In this document: piece after piece, positions 52,677 through 60,161 of the stretch
How positions within the stretch are numbered: the stretch's first letter is position 1
How the letters are laid out: each line of letters starts with the position of its first letter
NCBI RefSeq assembly: GCF_006715085.1
Contig: NZ_VFMM01000001.1
Span: 1,240,001-1,304,000, forward strand
Source: Kribbella jejuensis
GTDB taxonomy: Bacteria > Actinomycetota > Actinomycetes > Propionibacteriales > Kribbellaceae
Direction: 5' to 3'
Length of the DNA stretch: 64,000 nucleotides
Notes under the pieces: generated by a model
Seen by the model: the letters and a program-made list of their open reading frames with translations, nothing else
The model's database searches: none
Told to the model about the DNA's origin: nothing
Program-made: the position numbers and the translations under genes

Positions 52677-53399
52677 GTGCGGCTGGCTGGGCGGGTGATC
52701 GTGGTGACCGGGGCCGCGTCGGGGATCGGCGCGGCCTGCGCCGAACGGGCGCTGACCGAGGGTGCGCAGGTCGTGCAGGTGGACATCCGGCCCTGCCAGG
52801 AAGTTCCGGGCAGGGCGATCAGCGTGGTCGGTGACGTCGCGTCGCCGGACACCTGGGCGGAGGCGCGCTCCCGCGGCCGCGACGAGCTCGGACCCATCGA
52901 CGGCCTGGTCAGCAACGCGGTCGTCATCGACGTCAAGCCGGCCCACGAGCTCTCCCCGGCGTCCTGGCAACGCCAGCTCGACGTCAACCTGACCGCGTCG
53001 TTCCTCGGCTTCCAGGCCTTGTACGACGACCTCGTGGCCGGCGCGGGCTCCGTGGTACTCGTGTCGTCGGTGCACGCGATCGCCGGCCTCCCGGGGCATC
53101 CGGCGTACGCCGCGACGAAAGGCGCACTGGTGTCGCTCGGGCGGCAGCTCGCGGTCGAGTACGGTCGGGCCGTCCGCGTGAACACCGTGCTCCCCGGCCC
53201 GGTCGTGACGGCGCTCTGGGACCGCGTCGACGCCGAAGGACGCGAGCGCAGTGCGCAGGCAACCGCACTCAAGCGACTCGGTCAACCCGACGAGGTCGCG
53301 CAGGCGGTGGCGTTCCTGCTCTCGTCGGAGGCGTCCTTCGTGACCGCGACCACCCTGGTGGTCGACGGCGGATGGTCGGCAGTGAAGGACTCGGCGTGA
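52677..53399 (+). CDS. SDR-family oxidoreductase, probable galactose/sugar 1-dehydrogenase
   Basis: A 240-residue classical short-chain dehydrogenase. The cofactor loop is TGAASGIGAACAE. Asp in VQVDIRP favours NAD. The active-site Ser is in VLVSSVHAIAG, the YxxxK pair in YAATKGAL and the C-terminal signature in TLVVDGGWSAV. It is the first gene of the De Ley-Doudoroff-like operon, so oxidation of galactose to galactono-lactone is the most likely reaction (inference from dgoD downstream); L-fucose or arabinose are alternatives. GTG 52677 has GAGGAGG upstream. Confidence 0.88.
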   Translation: MRLAGRVIVVTGAASGIGAACAERALTEGAQVVQVDIRPCQEVPGRAISVVGDVASPDTWAEARSRGRDELGPIDGLVSNAVVIDVKPAHELSPASWQRQLDVNLTASFLGFQALYDDLVAGAGSVVLVSSVHAIAGLPGHPAYAATKGALVSLGRQLAVEYGRAVRVNTVLPGPVVTALWDRVDAEGRERSAQATALKRLGQPDEVAQAVAFLLSSEASFVTATTLVVDGGWSAVKDSA

Positions 53400-53413
53400 G
53401 GGAGAGCAGCAGA

Positions 53414-54130
53414 GTGACGGGGATTCAGCGCGGGCTGCACGGGCAGATCGTGGAGGAGATGGCGCAGCGCATCCTGTCCGGGACGATCCCGGAGGGCGCG
53501 ACCATCAACGTCACCGAACTGCAGTCCGACCTCGGCGTCAGCCTCACTGCTGTGCGCGAGGCTTTGAAGGTACTGACCGCGAAGGGGCTCGTCGACGCGC
53601 GGCAGAAGCGCGGCACGTTCGTCCGGCCGCGCTCGGACTGGAACCTGCTGGACGCGGACATGATCCGCTGGCACTTCAAGGACGCCGATGCCCGCCCCGA
53701 GCTACTCGAGGAGCTGCACGAGGTACGCGGCATCGTGGAGCCGGCCGCCGCCCGGTTGGCCGCCGTACGAGGTGACGACTCGAACCTGGCCGCGCTGGAC
53801 GAGGCGCTCGCCGCGATGGAGTCGGCGGAGGACGATCTCGCCGCGGTCGCGGCTGACCTGGCGTTCCACCGGGCGTTGCTCGCGGCAACGGGTAACGAGC
53901 TGCTGACCAAGATGGAAGTCATCATGGAGACCGGCCTGGCCGACCGTGATCGCCTGGTCCACAAGGTGAAACCGTCCGGCGACCCGGTGCCGAGCCACCG
54001 GCGGGTCGTGGACGCCGTCCGGGCGCACGATCCCGACGCCGCCGAGCTCGCGATGCGGCAACTGTTGGCGAAGGCTGCCGAGGACCTGACCGAAGTACGC
54101 GGCTCGGCGTCCCGTAAGGGGCGCCGGTGA
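53414..54130 (+). CDS. GntR-family (FadR/FCD) transcriptional regulator
   Basis: A 238-residue regulator. The N-terminal winged helix has LQSDLGVSLTAVREALKVL and the wing GLVDARQKRGTFV. The helical FCD domain (about 80-225) carries the metal-site pattern DLAFHRALLAATGN and HRRVVDAVRAHDPDAA. GTG 53414 is used because GGGAGAG lies eight bases upstream; GTG 53396, overlapping the SDR stop, is an equal alternative. As in many dgo-type loci it is encoded inside the operon it should control, through the palindrome at 52596-52608. A sugar acid such as galactonate or its 2-keto-3-deoxy derivative is the likely effector. Confidence 0.92.
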   Translation: MTGIQRGLHGQIVEEMAQRILSGTIPEGATINVTELQSDLGVSLTAVREALKVLTAKGLVDARQKRGTFVRPRSDWNLLDADMIRWHFKDADARPELLEELHEVRGIVEPAAARLAAVRGDDSNLAALDEALAAMESAEDDLAAVAADLAFHRALLAATGNELLTKMEVIMETGLADRDRLVHKVKPSGDPVPSHRRVVDAVRAHDPDAAELAMRQLLAKAAEDLTEVRGSASRKGRR

Positions 54131-55272
54131 AGATCGAGAGAATCGAGACGTTCCTCGTTCCACCGCGCTGGTTGTTCTGCCGGATCGAGACCAGCGACGG
54201 CGTCGTCGGGTGGGGTGAGCCGGTCGTCGAGGGGCGCGCGGAGGTGGTGCGCGCCGCGATCGACGTACTCGCGGAGTACCTGATCGGCCAGGATCCGCTG
54301 CAGATCGAACGGCACTGGCAGGTGCTGACCAAGGGCGGCTTCTACCGTGGCGGACCGGTGCTGAGCAGCGCGGTCGCCGGGTTGGACCATGCGCTGTGGG
54401 ACATCGCGGGCAAGGTGTACGGCGCCCCCGTGGCGGCGCTGCTCGGCGGACGGGTACGCGATCGGGTGCGCGTGTATGCCTGGGTCGGGGGCGACGAGCC
54501 GTCGGCGATCGCCGATGCCGTCGCGGAACAGGTCGCGGCGGGTATGACGGCCGTGAAGATGAACGCCAGCGGGCGGATCCGGGTTTCCCCATCCGTTGCT
54601 GAGATCAACGACATCGTCACGCGGCTGTCTGCTGCGCGGTCGGCCCTGGGTGACTCGCGTGACGTGGCGATCGACCTGCACGGCCGGGTCGGTGTCGCCG
54701 GCGCGCGGCGCATCCTGCACGCGGTGGAGGATCTGCAGCCGATGTTCGTCGAGGAACCGGTGCTTCCGGAACAGATGGCGCATCTGCCCGAGGTCGTTGC
54801 CACGTCGACGGTGCCGGTGGCGCTCGGCGAGCGGTTGTACCACCGCTCCGATTTCATGGCGCCGTTGAACGCGGGTGTTGCCGTCGTACAGCCCGACGTT
54901 TCGCACGCGGGCGGAATCTCCGAGCTGCGGCGGATCGCCGTACTGGCCGATGCCCACGGCGCACTGCTCGCGCCGCACTGCCCGCTCGGGCCGATCTCGC
55001 TCGCGGCGTCGTTGCAGGTGTCGTTCGGTACGCCGAACTTCCTCATCCAGGAGCAGAGCCGCGGCATCCACTACAACCTGTCCAGCGATCTCATGTCGTA
55101 CGTCGTCGACCCGGCGCCGTTCACGTGGAACGACGGCCACGCGGAGTGGAATCCCCTGCCAGGCTTGGGAATCACGGTCGACGAAGAGGCCGTCCGAGCC
55201 GCCGACCGTACCGGTCACGCCTGGCGTAACCCGGTGTGGACCCACGACGACGGATCGTTCGCGGAATGGTGA
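54127..55272 (+). CDS. dgoD: D-galactonate dehydratase
   Basis: Enolase-superfamily dehydratase converting D-galactonate to 2-keto-3-deoxygalactonate. The 381-residue protein follows E. coli DgoD along its length: VPPRWLFCRIETSDGVVGWG near the start, GGFYRGGPVLSSAVAGLDHA, YAWVGGDEPS, DLHGRV and FVEEPVLPEQ (metal ligands), LQPDLSHAGG-equivalent VQPDVSHAGGI, APHCPLGPISLAA with the catalytic His, and the NP-W-HDDGS-AEW tail. This is the most specific assignment in the operon and fixes the pathway. The GTG start overlaps the GntR stop. Confidence 0.93.
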   Translation: MKIERIETFLVPPRWLFCRIETSDGVVGWGEPVVEGRAEVVRAAIDVLAEYLIGQDPLQIERHWQVLTKGGFYRGGPVLSSAVAGLDHALWDIAGKVYGAPVAALLGGRVRDRVRVYAWVGGDEPSAIADAVAEQVAAGMTAVKMNASGRIRVSPSVAEINDIVTRLSAARSALGDSRDVAIDLHGRVGVAGARRILHAVEDLQPMFVEEPVLPEQMAHLPEVVATSTVPVALGERLYHRSDFMAPLNAGVAVVQPDVSHAGGISELRRIAVLADAHGALLAPHCPLGPISLAASLQVSFGTPNFLIQEQSRGIHYNLSSDLMSYVVDPAPFTWNDGHAEWNPLPGLGITVDEEAVRAADRTGHAWRNPVWTHDDGSFAEW

Positions 55273-56141
55273 CCAACCAGGACACGGCCGCCGTGGCCGT
55301 CGACATTGACGACGGAGGGCGCTGGACCTCGCTGCGACTCGCCGGCCGTGAGTGGTTGTGGTCCGGACCGGGCCTGACCGATGGGCCCCGCACCGGCCTG
55401 ACCGCTTTCGTCGACGCCGGCGGCGTCGACGAATGCTTCCCCACCATCCGAGGCACCCCCGACCACGGCGCCCTCTGGAACCAACCCTGGCACCGCACCG
55501 GGGCCGACACGGTCTCGTACGGTGCCGCGACGCTGACCCGCACCTTCACATCCGTCCCCGACCTCGTCACCGTCGACTACCGCCTCGAAGCGGAACCGGG
55601 CTATCGGTTCGTGTGGGCTGCCCACGCACTGGTCGACTGCGCGGCCGGAGCAACCATCTCGGCTCCTTGGGGTACGCGAAGCCGCCTGTACCCCGAGGCA
55701 GCCGATCTACTGCGGGACGCCTGGCCGCCCGGCGCACCGTGGGTGACCGAACCCTGGCCGACCCAACTCGACCTGACAACCTACGGCCCAACCGACGGAA
55801 CAGCGGTCGGCGCAGTTCTGCTGGACTGCCCAACGATCTCTGTGCGCGACCGCGGCGCCGAACTCACCATGACACTGAGTTGCCCCGAGCAACCAACGTC
55901 CACCGCACTCTGGCGCAACCAGGGCGGGTTCCCCGCGGACGCACCGTACCGGAGCCTCGGCGTCGAACCCATGCTCGGCAGAGTCTTCGACCTGGCCGAA
56001 GCCGGTCCGGGCGACGCCGCCGTCGTACCAGCCAGTGGTGAGCTGACCTGGCAGCTGACGCTCACCGCGAAGCCGATCCAATGGAACCAGGCGTCCATGC
56101 CAGCGCTCATCGGACGTCCTACAGCTACCGCGATCACCTAG
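55266..56141 (+). CDS. Aldose 1-epimerase (mutarotase)-like protein
   Basis: A 291-residue beta-sandwich protein. DAGGVDECFPTIRGTPDHGALWNQPW carries the aldose-epimerase-like pattern with His (DHGALW), and GVEPMLGRVFDLAEA holds the conserved C-terminal Glu. It starts at ATG 55266, overlapping dgoD by seven bases. Mutarotation of galactose, giving the anomer used by the dehydrogenase, fits the operon; it could instead act on another sugar of this set. No lactonase gene is present, so galactono-lactone opening is spontaneous or done elsewhere. Confidence 0.78.
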   Translation: MVTNQDTAAVAVDIDDGGRWTSLRLAGREWLWSGPGLTDGPRTGLTAFVDAGGVDECFPTIRGTPDHGALWNQPWHRTGADTVSYGAATLTRTFTSVPDLVTVDYRLEAEPGYRFVWAAHALVDCAAGATISAPWGTRSRLYPEAADLLRDAWPPGAPWVTEPWPTQLDLTTYGPTDGTAVGAVLLDCPTISVRDRGAELTMTLSCPEQPTSTALWRNQGGFPADAPYRSLGVEPMLGRVFDLAEAGPGDAAVVPASGELTWQLTLTAKPIQWNQASMPALIGRPTATAIT

Positions 56142-56151
56142 GTTGGGGATT

Positions 56152-56772
56152 ATGGATCTGCTCGCCGAACTCCGGAGCCGGAAACTGCTCGCGATCATCC
56201 GCGCCGATCGTGCGGACACCGCACTCGACTGTGTCGAGACTCTCGTCGAAGCGGGCATCACCGCACTCGAGATCTCACTCACCACGCCGGACGGCGTCGA
56301 GGCGATCGCGAGCGCACGTTCGCGGTACGACGCGGACATCCTGATCGGCGCCGGCACCGTCGTCACCGCCGACCAGGCCAACGCCGTCGCCGACGCCGGT
56401 GCGGACTTCACCGTCACCCCGGCCATCACCCGCGGCGCCCACCGCTCCGTCGAACTCGGCCTTCCGCTGTTGTGCGGCTCGCTGACCCCGACCGAGGTGG
56501 TCGCCGCCCTCGACCTCGGCGCCACCGCGGCGAAGATCTTCCCCGCCAAGGTCTACGGCCCCAGCTACTTCTCCGAGCTCCGCGCCCCGCTCCCCGACGC
56601 GCCGCTCATCGCGGTCGGTGGGGTCGACGCCCAGTCCGCCCCGAAGTACCTGGCGGCGGGCGCGATGGCGGTCGGCGTCGGCTCCCCACTCCTCGGCGAC
56701 GCCGCGACCGGCGGTCCCCTGGCGGAACTGGCCATCAGAGCCAGCACCTTCCGTACCGAGCTCAACATCTGA
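56152..56772 (+). CDS. 2-dehydro-3-deoxy-phosphogluconate/galactonate aldolase
   Basis: A 206-residue class I aldolase of the Eda/DgoA family. The catalytic Glu is in ALEISLTTPDG, GAGTV and FTVTPAIT form the phosphate/Schiff-base pocket, and the Schiff-base Lys is in AAKIFPAK. It cleaves KDPG or KDPGal to pyruvate and glyceraldehyde-3-phosphate. DgoD in the same operon makes KDPGal the expected substrate. ATG 56152 is preceded by AGGTTGGGG. The kinase that would make its substrate follows after 51 bases. Confidence 0.92.
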   Translation: MDLLAELRSRKLLAIIRADRADTALDCVETLVEAGITALEISLTTPDGVEAIASARSRYDADILIGAGTVVTADQANAVADAGADFTVTPAITRGAHRSVELGLPLLCGSLTPTEVVAALDLGATAAKIFPAKVYGPSYFSELRAPLPDAPLIAVGGVDAQSAPKYLAAGAMAVGVGSPLLGDAATGGPLAELAIRASTFRTELNI

Positions 56773-56823
56773 CGCCCCCATTGGCGACCCGCTGGGGTCG
56801 CTCCAGTTCCCGGAGTATGTGAG

Positions 56824-57969
56824 ATGACAGATCTGCTGACGCTTGGCGAGACGATGGTTTCGGTCCGGACCGAGCGGCCGATGCGGCTGGGCGGGGACGC
56901 GCACCTGTCGATCGCGGGCTCCGAGAGCAACGTCGCGATCGGCGTGGCGCGACTCGGCCACGACGTCACCTGGTTGAGCGCCGTCGGCAACGACGAACCC
57001 GGCCGGCTGATCCAGCGCACGCTCCGCGCCGAAAACGTTCGCACCCGGATCCGCTTCTCCGACGAGGCTTTCACCGGCTTCATCGCGTTCGACCAGCCGT
57101 CGCACGACATCACCCGGGTCAGCTACCACCGCCGCGGATCAGCCGCCTCCACCCTCACCCCGTCCGAGATCACTGCCGCCATCGCCGAACTGTCGCCACG
57201 GCTCCTGCACGTCACGGGCATCACCCCGGCGCTCTCAGAGTCGGCACGAGCCGCGACGCTGGCCGCCGTACGAACAACCACCGCCCAGGTATCCCTCGAC
57301 GTGAACTACCGATCCCGCCTCTGGTCCCGCGCCGACGCCGCAACCGCCCTACGCGAGCTCCTCCCCTATGTCCACACCATCTTCGCCTCCGACGACGAAC
57401 TCGACCTCCTCACCGACGCCGAAGATCCCATCACCGACCTACTCCGCACAGTCCAAACCGTCGTAGTAACCGCCGGCCCCAAAGGCGCCTGGTCCCACAC
57501 CAAAACCCCCACCACCCCACCCCCCGCCCCGCACCTTCCCGCCACCCCCACCGCCCCACCAGCCAACGCCCCCCTCCCCGCCACCCCCACCCCCGAGCCC
57601 CTTCCCGCCACACCCGCCGCACCAACGGCCGACGCGCCCACCACACCACCGGCCGCCACACCCGGCGCACTAACGGCCGACGCACCCCTCACCGCCGCAC
57701 CCGCCGCACCCGTTGCCGCTTCCGCAGAGGTGCTCACCATCCACCGTCCCGCCCTGCCCGTGACCGTCGTGGACAGCATCGGCGCCGGCGACGCGTTCGT
57801 CTCCGGCTACCTCTCCGCCACCCTCGACAACCTCTCCCCCGAAGCCCGCCTAGACCGAGCCACCACCTCCGGCGCCTTCTGCGTCACCGCCTACGGCGAC
57901 TGGGAATCCCTCCCCACCCGCCAGGACCTCACCCTCCTGACCCACACCCAAGGCACCGCCCTCCGCTAA
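56824..57969 (+). CDS. PfkB-family 2-keto-3-deoxy-sugar-acid kinase with low-complexity insert
   Basis: A 381-residue ribokinase-fold enzyme. LTLGETMVSV and AGSESNVAIGVARLG open the fold, LDVNYRSRLWS is KDG-kinase-like, and the PfkB signature DSIGAGDAFVSGYL with catalytic Asp is at about 317-330. It probably phosphorylates 2-keto-3-deoxygalactonate (or gluconate). Residues about 225-300 (57496-57723) are an extraordinary Pro/Ala/Thr tract (TPTAPPANAPLPATPTPEP) placed between the strand VVVTAGPKGAWS and the HRPALPVTVVDSIG strand. Normal family members have only a short hairpin there. The frame is intact, so the protein may still be active. Confidence 0.88.
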   Translation: MTDLLTLGETMVSVRTERPMRLGGDAHLSIAGSESNVAIGVARLGHDVTWLSAVGNDEPGRLIQRTLRAENVRTRIRFSDEAFTGFIAFDQPSHDITRVSYHRRGSAASTLTPSEITAAIAELSPRLLHVTGITPALSESARAATLAAVRTTTAQVSLDVNYRSRLWSRADAATALRELLPYVHTIFASDDELDLLTDAEDPITDLLRTVQTVVVTAGPKGAWSHTKTPTTPPPAPHLPATPTAPPANAPLPATPTPEPLPATPAAPTADAPTTPPAATPGALTADAPLTAAPAAPVAASAEVLTIHRPALPVTVVDSIGAGDAFVSGYLSATLDNLSPEARLDRATTSGAFCVTAYGDWESLPTRQDLTLLTHTQGTALR

Positions 57970-57971
57970 CC

Positions 57972-58248
57972 CAGCACCGGCACCGCTCACCCGCCCGACC
58001 CAGCCTCCCCGGCACCGCCCTCCCGCTGCGCCCGGCATCCCGGGCACGCCCTCCGCTGGACCCAGCGTGCTGGGCACCGCCGTCCGCTGGACCCGGCACC
58101 GCTTACCCGCTCGACCCAGCCTCCTCGGCACCGCTCACCCGCCCGACCCAGCCTCCCCGGCACCGCCCTCCCGCTGCGCCCGGCATCCGGCACCCCCTCC
58201 GCTGGACCCGGCGTGCTGGGCACCGCCGTCCGCTGGACCCGGCACCGG
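57972..58248. repeat. Minisatellite of ~30 bp units after the kinase gene
   Basis: About nine units begin with GGCACCGC and continue with pyrimidine-rich CCGCT-GACCC-GC blocks. Two higher-order copies, ~120 bp each (57979-58101 and 58127-58248), are nearly identical. Open frames exist on the minus strand but contain only the repeat translated (RAV/GSGRR) and are not credible genes. The remaining sequence to 58392 contains a possible hairpin at about 58273-58296 (GGCCGGTTGTTTCACCGGTGGCC-like) and no gene. Confidence 0.8.
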
Positions 58249-58397
58249 CCCCCTGAAGACGCGATCGCGCGCTGGCCGGTTGTTTCACCGGTGGCCTGCT
58301 GCAACCCGCCAGCGGGCACATAACCCGGCAGCCCCGTGTCACCGTGACCGTGGCTGTCTCGTCGTAGGTGGTGATGGCTGACGTGGGAGGAGTTGGA

Positions 58398-58704
58398 ATG
58401 GGCGCGTCGGACGAGTCGCCGACGGTGCGGAGTGTGGCGGAGCTACGGGGGTTCGGCACGTCGGACCCGATCGTCCGCGACAAGGTGGATCCTTGTCCTG
58501 CAAGGCGGCCGCGACTACCAGGTCGCTGTCGCCGACGACCTCCCCGCCTGGCGCGAGGGACTGCCCGAGGCCACCATCAACGTCCTGGCCGCGGGCAACC
58601 ACCTCTTCTTCGCAGGCGCCGGCCCGTCCACCGTGGCCGACTACCAGGTCCCCGGTCACCTGGACCCGGCAGTCGTCACCACCATCAGCGATTGGTTGCC
58701 CTAA
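58398..58704 (+). pseudogene. Chimeric gene remnant: short N-terminal piece joined to an alpha/beta-hydrolase C-terminus
   Basis: From ATG 58398, with GGGAGG upstream, one frame reads MGASDESPTVRSVAELRGFG...PIVRDKVD, which resembles the start of a pyridoxamine-5'-phosphate-oxidase-like protein (weak). From about 58488 a different frame reads ILVLQGGRDYQVAVADDLPAW...NHLFFAGAGPST...DPAVVTTISDWLP. This is the C-terminal ~70 residues of an alpha/beta hydrolase with the Asp loop (GGRDYQV) and catalytic His (NHLFF) but no nucleophile Ser. Neither piece can be functional alone. It overlaps the convergent kinase stop by four bases. Confidence 0.65.
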
Positions 58705-60161
58705 GCAAGTAGCGCCGGGTCGGACTCCAGTTCGCGTTCGGGCTCGAGCGGCAGCACGATCTTGAAGACCGTACGGCCCGGCTCGGACTCGACCCGGAGG
58801 TCGCCGTGGTGCTTCTTGACCACGATCCGCCAGGAGATGTCGAGGCCGAGGCCCGTACCCTCGCCGATCGGTTTCGTGGTGAAGAACGGCTCGAAGATCC
58901 GCCGCCGGATCTCCTCCGGGATACCCGGCCCGGTGTCACCGATCTCGACCACCGCGTACGCGCCGTCGCGCCGGGTCCGGATCGTCAGCGTCCCGGAACC
59001 GCCCATCGCGCTGACCGCGTTGTCGATGATGTTCGTCCACACCTGGTTGAGCTCGGCCGCGTACGCCGGGATCGGCGGCAGCTCCGGATCGAAGTCCTTG
59101 ACGACCTCGTACCCCTGGAGCTTGCCGGACATCATCACCAGCGTCGACTTCAGCAGCTCACGCAGATCGACGGTCTGGTACGGCGCCCGGTCGATCTGCG
59201 AGTACTGCTTGGCGGCACCGACGAGCGTGGAGATCCGGGTGACAGAGTCGTCGATCTCGTTCATCAGCGACTCGGTGTCGATCGTGTACATCAACCAGCG
59301 CACGGCACCTTCGAGGTACTTCGGGCCGACCGCCGTCAGCACCTCCTCCATCCACGGCACGTCGAGGCCCGCCTGGGCGAGCACCGGCGCCACGTCCCAG
59401 CTGGCCTGGACGTCGTGGTCGTCGAGCCAGTCTGTGAGCGCGTCCTCGCGGTCGGACAGCTCCATCGGCGGGATGTCCTTGTCCTTGTTCTTGTCCAGCC
59501 GCTCGACCGCGTCGTCCTGCAACGCGACGATCTGGTGCAGCTTGGTCGCGTCGAGCGTCCCGTCCGCGAGCATCGCCAGCTTCGAACGCATGCCGGACAC
59601 CCGCTGCCGCAGTGTCGCCGCCGCCCGTACCGCCGCCGCGGCCGGGTTGTTCAGCTCGTGGGTCAGACCCGCGGACAACGAGCCGAGGGCAAGCAGCCGC
59701 TCGCGCTCGCCGAGCGTCTCGTTGGTCCGGCGCATGCCCATCACGAAGCCCTCGATCAGGTGCACCGCCATCGGGAACCAGGTGTTCATCATCGTCGCCA
59801 TCGTCTCGGCGCTGATGACGAAGAACTCCGACGGCTGCGTGACCTGCATCGTCGCCGTGTACGACTTGTGGTCGTTGGCACCGAAGAACGCGTTGAAGGC
59901 GCCGGAGTACACCCCGCGCTGGCCGGTCCGGTTGATCTCCACCAGCTCGCCGTGCGAGAGCTTGCAGAGCCGGATCTCACCGCTGAGCAGCACGTAGCAG
60001 CAGGTCGCCTCGTCACCCTCGTTGAACACGGTCCCGTCGTGCACGGGTTCGACGTACCCGGCCTCGGAGAGCCACTGCAGCTGCTCCTCGGTGAGGCTCT
60101 CGAAGAGGAACAGCGTGCGCAGCTCGTCGGGCGTCAGCCGCTTCACAGCTTGGTCGGTCAT
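58701..60161 (-). CDS. Cyclic-nucleotide-domain sensor histidine kinase
   Basis: A 486-residue soluble kinase. Residues about 12-130 are a Crp-type cNMP-binding domain (LFLFESLTEEQLQWLSEAGY, VLLSGEIRLC). The dimerisation helix carries the phospho-His in LSAGLTHELNNPAAAAVR (about 166), and the HATPase domain has NIIDNAVSAMG, GDTGPGIPEE and GEGTGLGLDIS. It has no membrane segments. Its ATG overlaps the stop of the receiver/reductase fusion by one base, so the two are expressed as one unit. The pair is probably a cytoplasmic signalling module, with the fusion protein as receiver. Confidence 0.92.
   Translation of the reverse strand: MTDQAVKRLTPDELRTLFLFESLTEEQLQWLSEAGYVEPVHDGTVFNEGDEATCCYVLLSGEIRLCKLSHGELVEINRTGQRGVYSGAFNAFFGANDHKSYTATMQVTQPSEFFVISAETMATMMNTWFPMAVHLIEGFVMGMRRTNETLGERERLLALGSLSAGLTHELNNPAAAAVRAAATLRQRVSGMRSKLAMLADGTLDATKLHQIVALQDDAVERLDKNKDKDIPPMELSDREDALTDWLDDHDVQASWDVAPVLAQAGLDVPWMEEVLTAVGPKYLEGAVRWLMYTIDTESLMNEIDDSVTRISTLVGAAKQYSQIDRAPYQTVDLRELLKSTLVMMSGKLQGYEVVKDFDPELPPIPAYAAELNQVWTNIIDNAVSAMGGSGTLTIRTRRDGAYAVVEIGDTGPGIPEEIRRRIFEPFFTTKPIGEGTGLGLDISWRIVVKKHHGDLRVESEPGRTVFKIVLPLEPERELESDPALLA

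Noticed and set aside
57987..58319. Minus-strand open frame across the minisatellite
   Set aside because: The product is only the translated repeat and has no start signal or neighbour.
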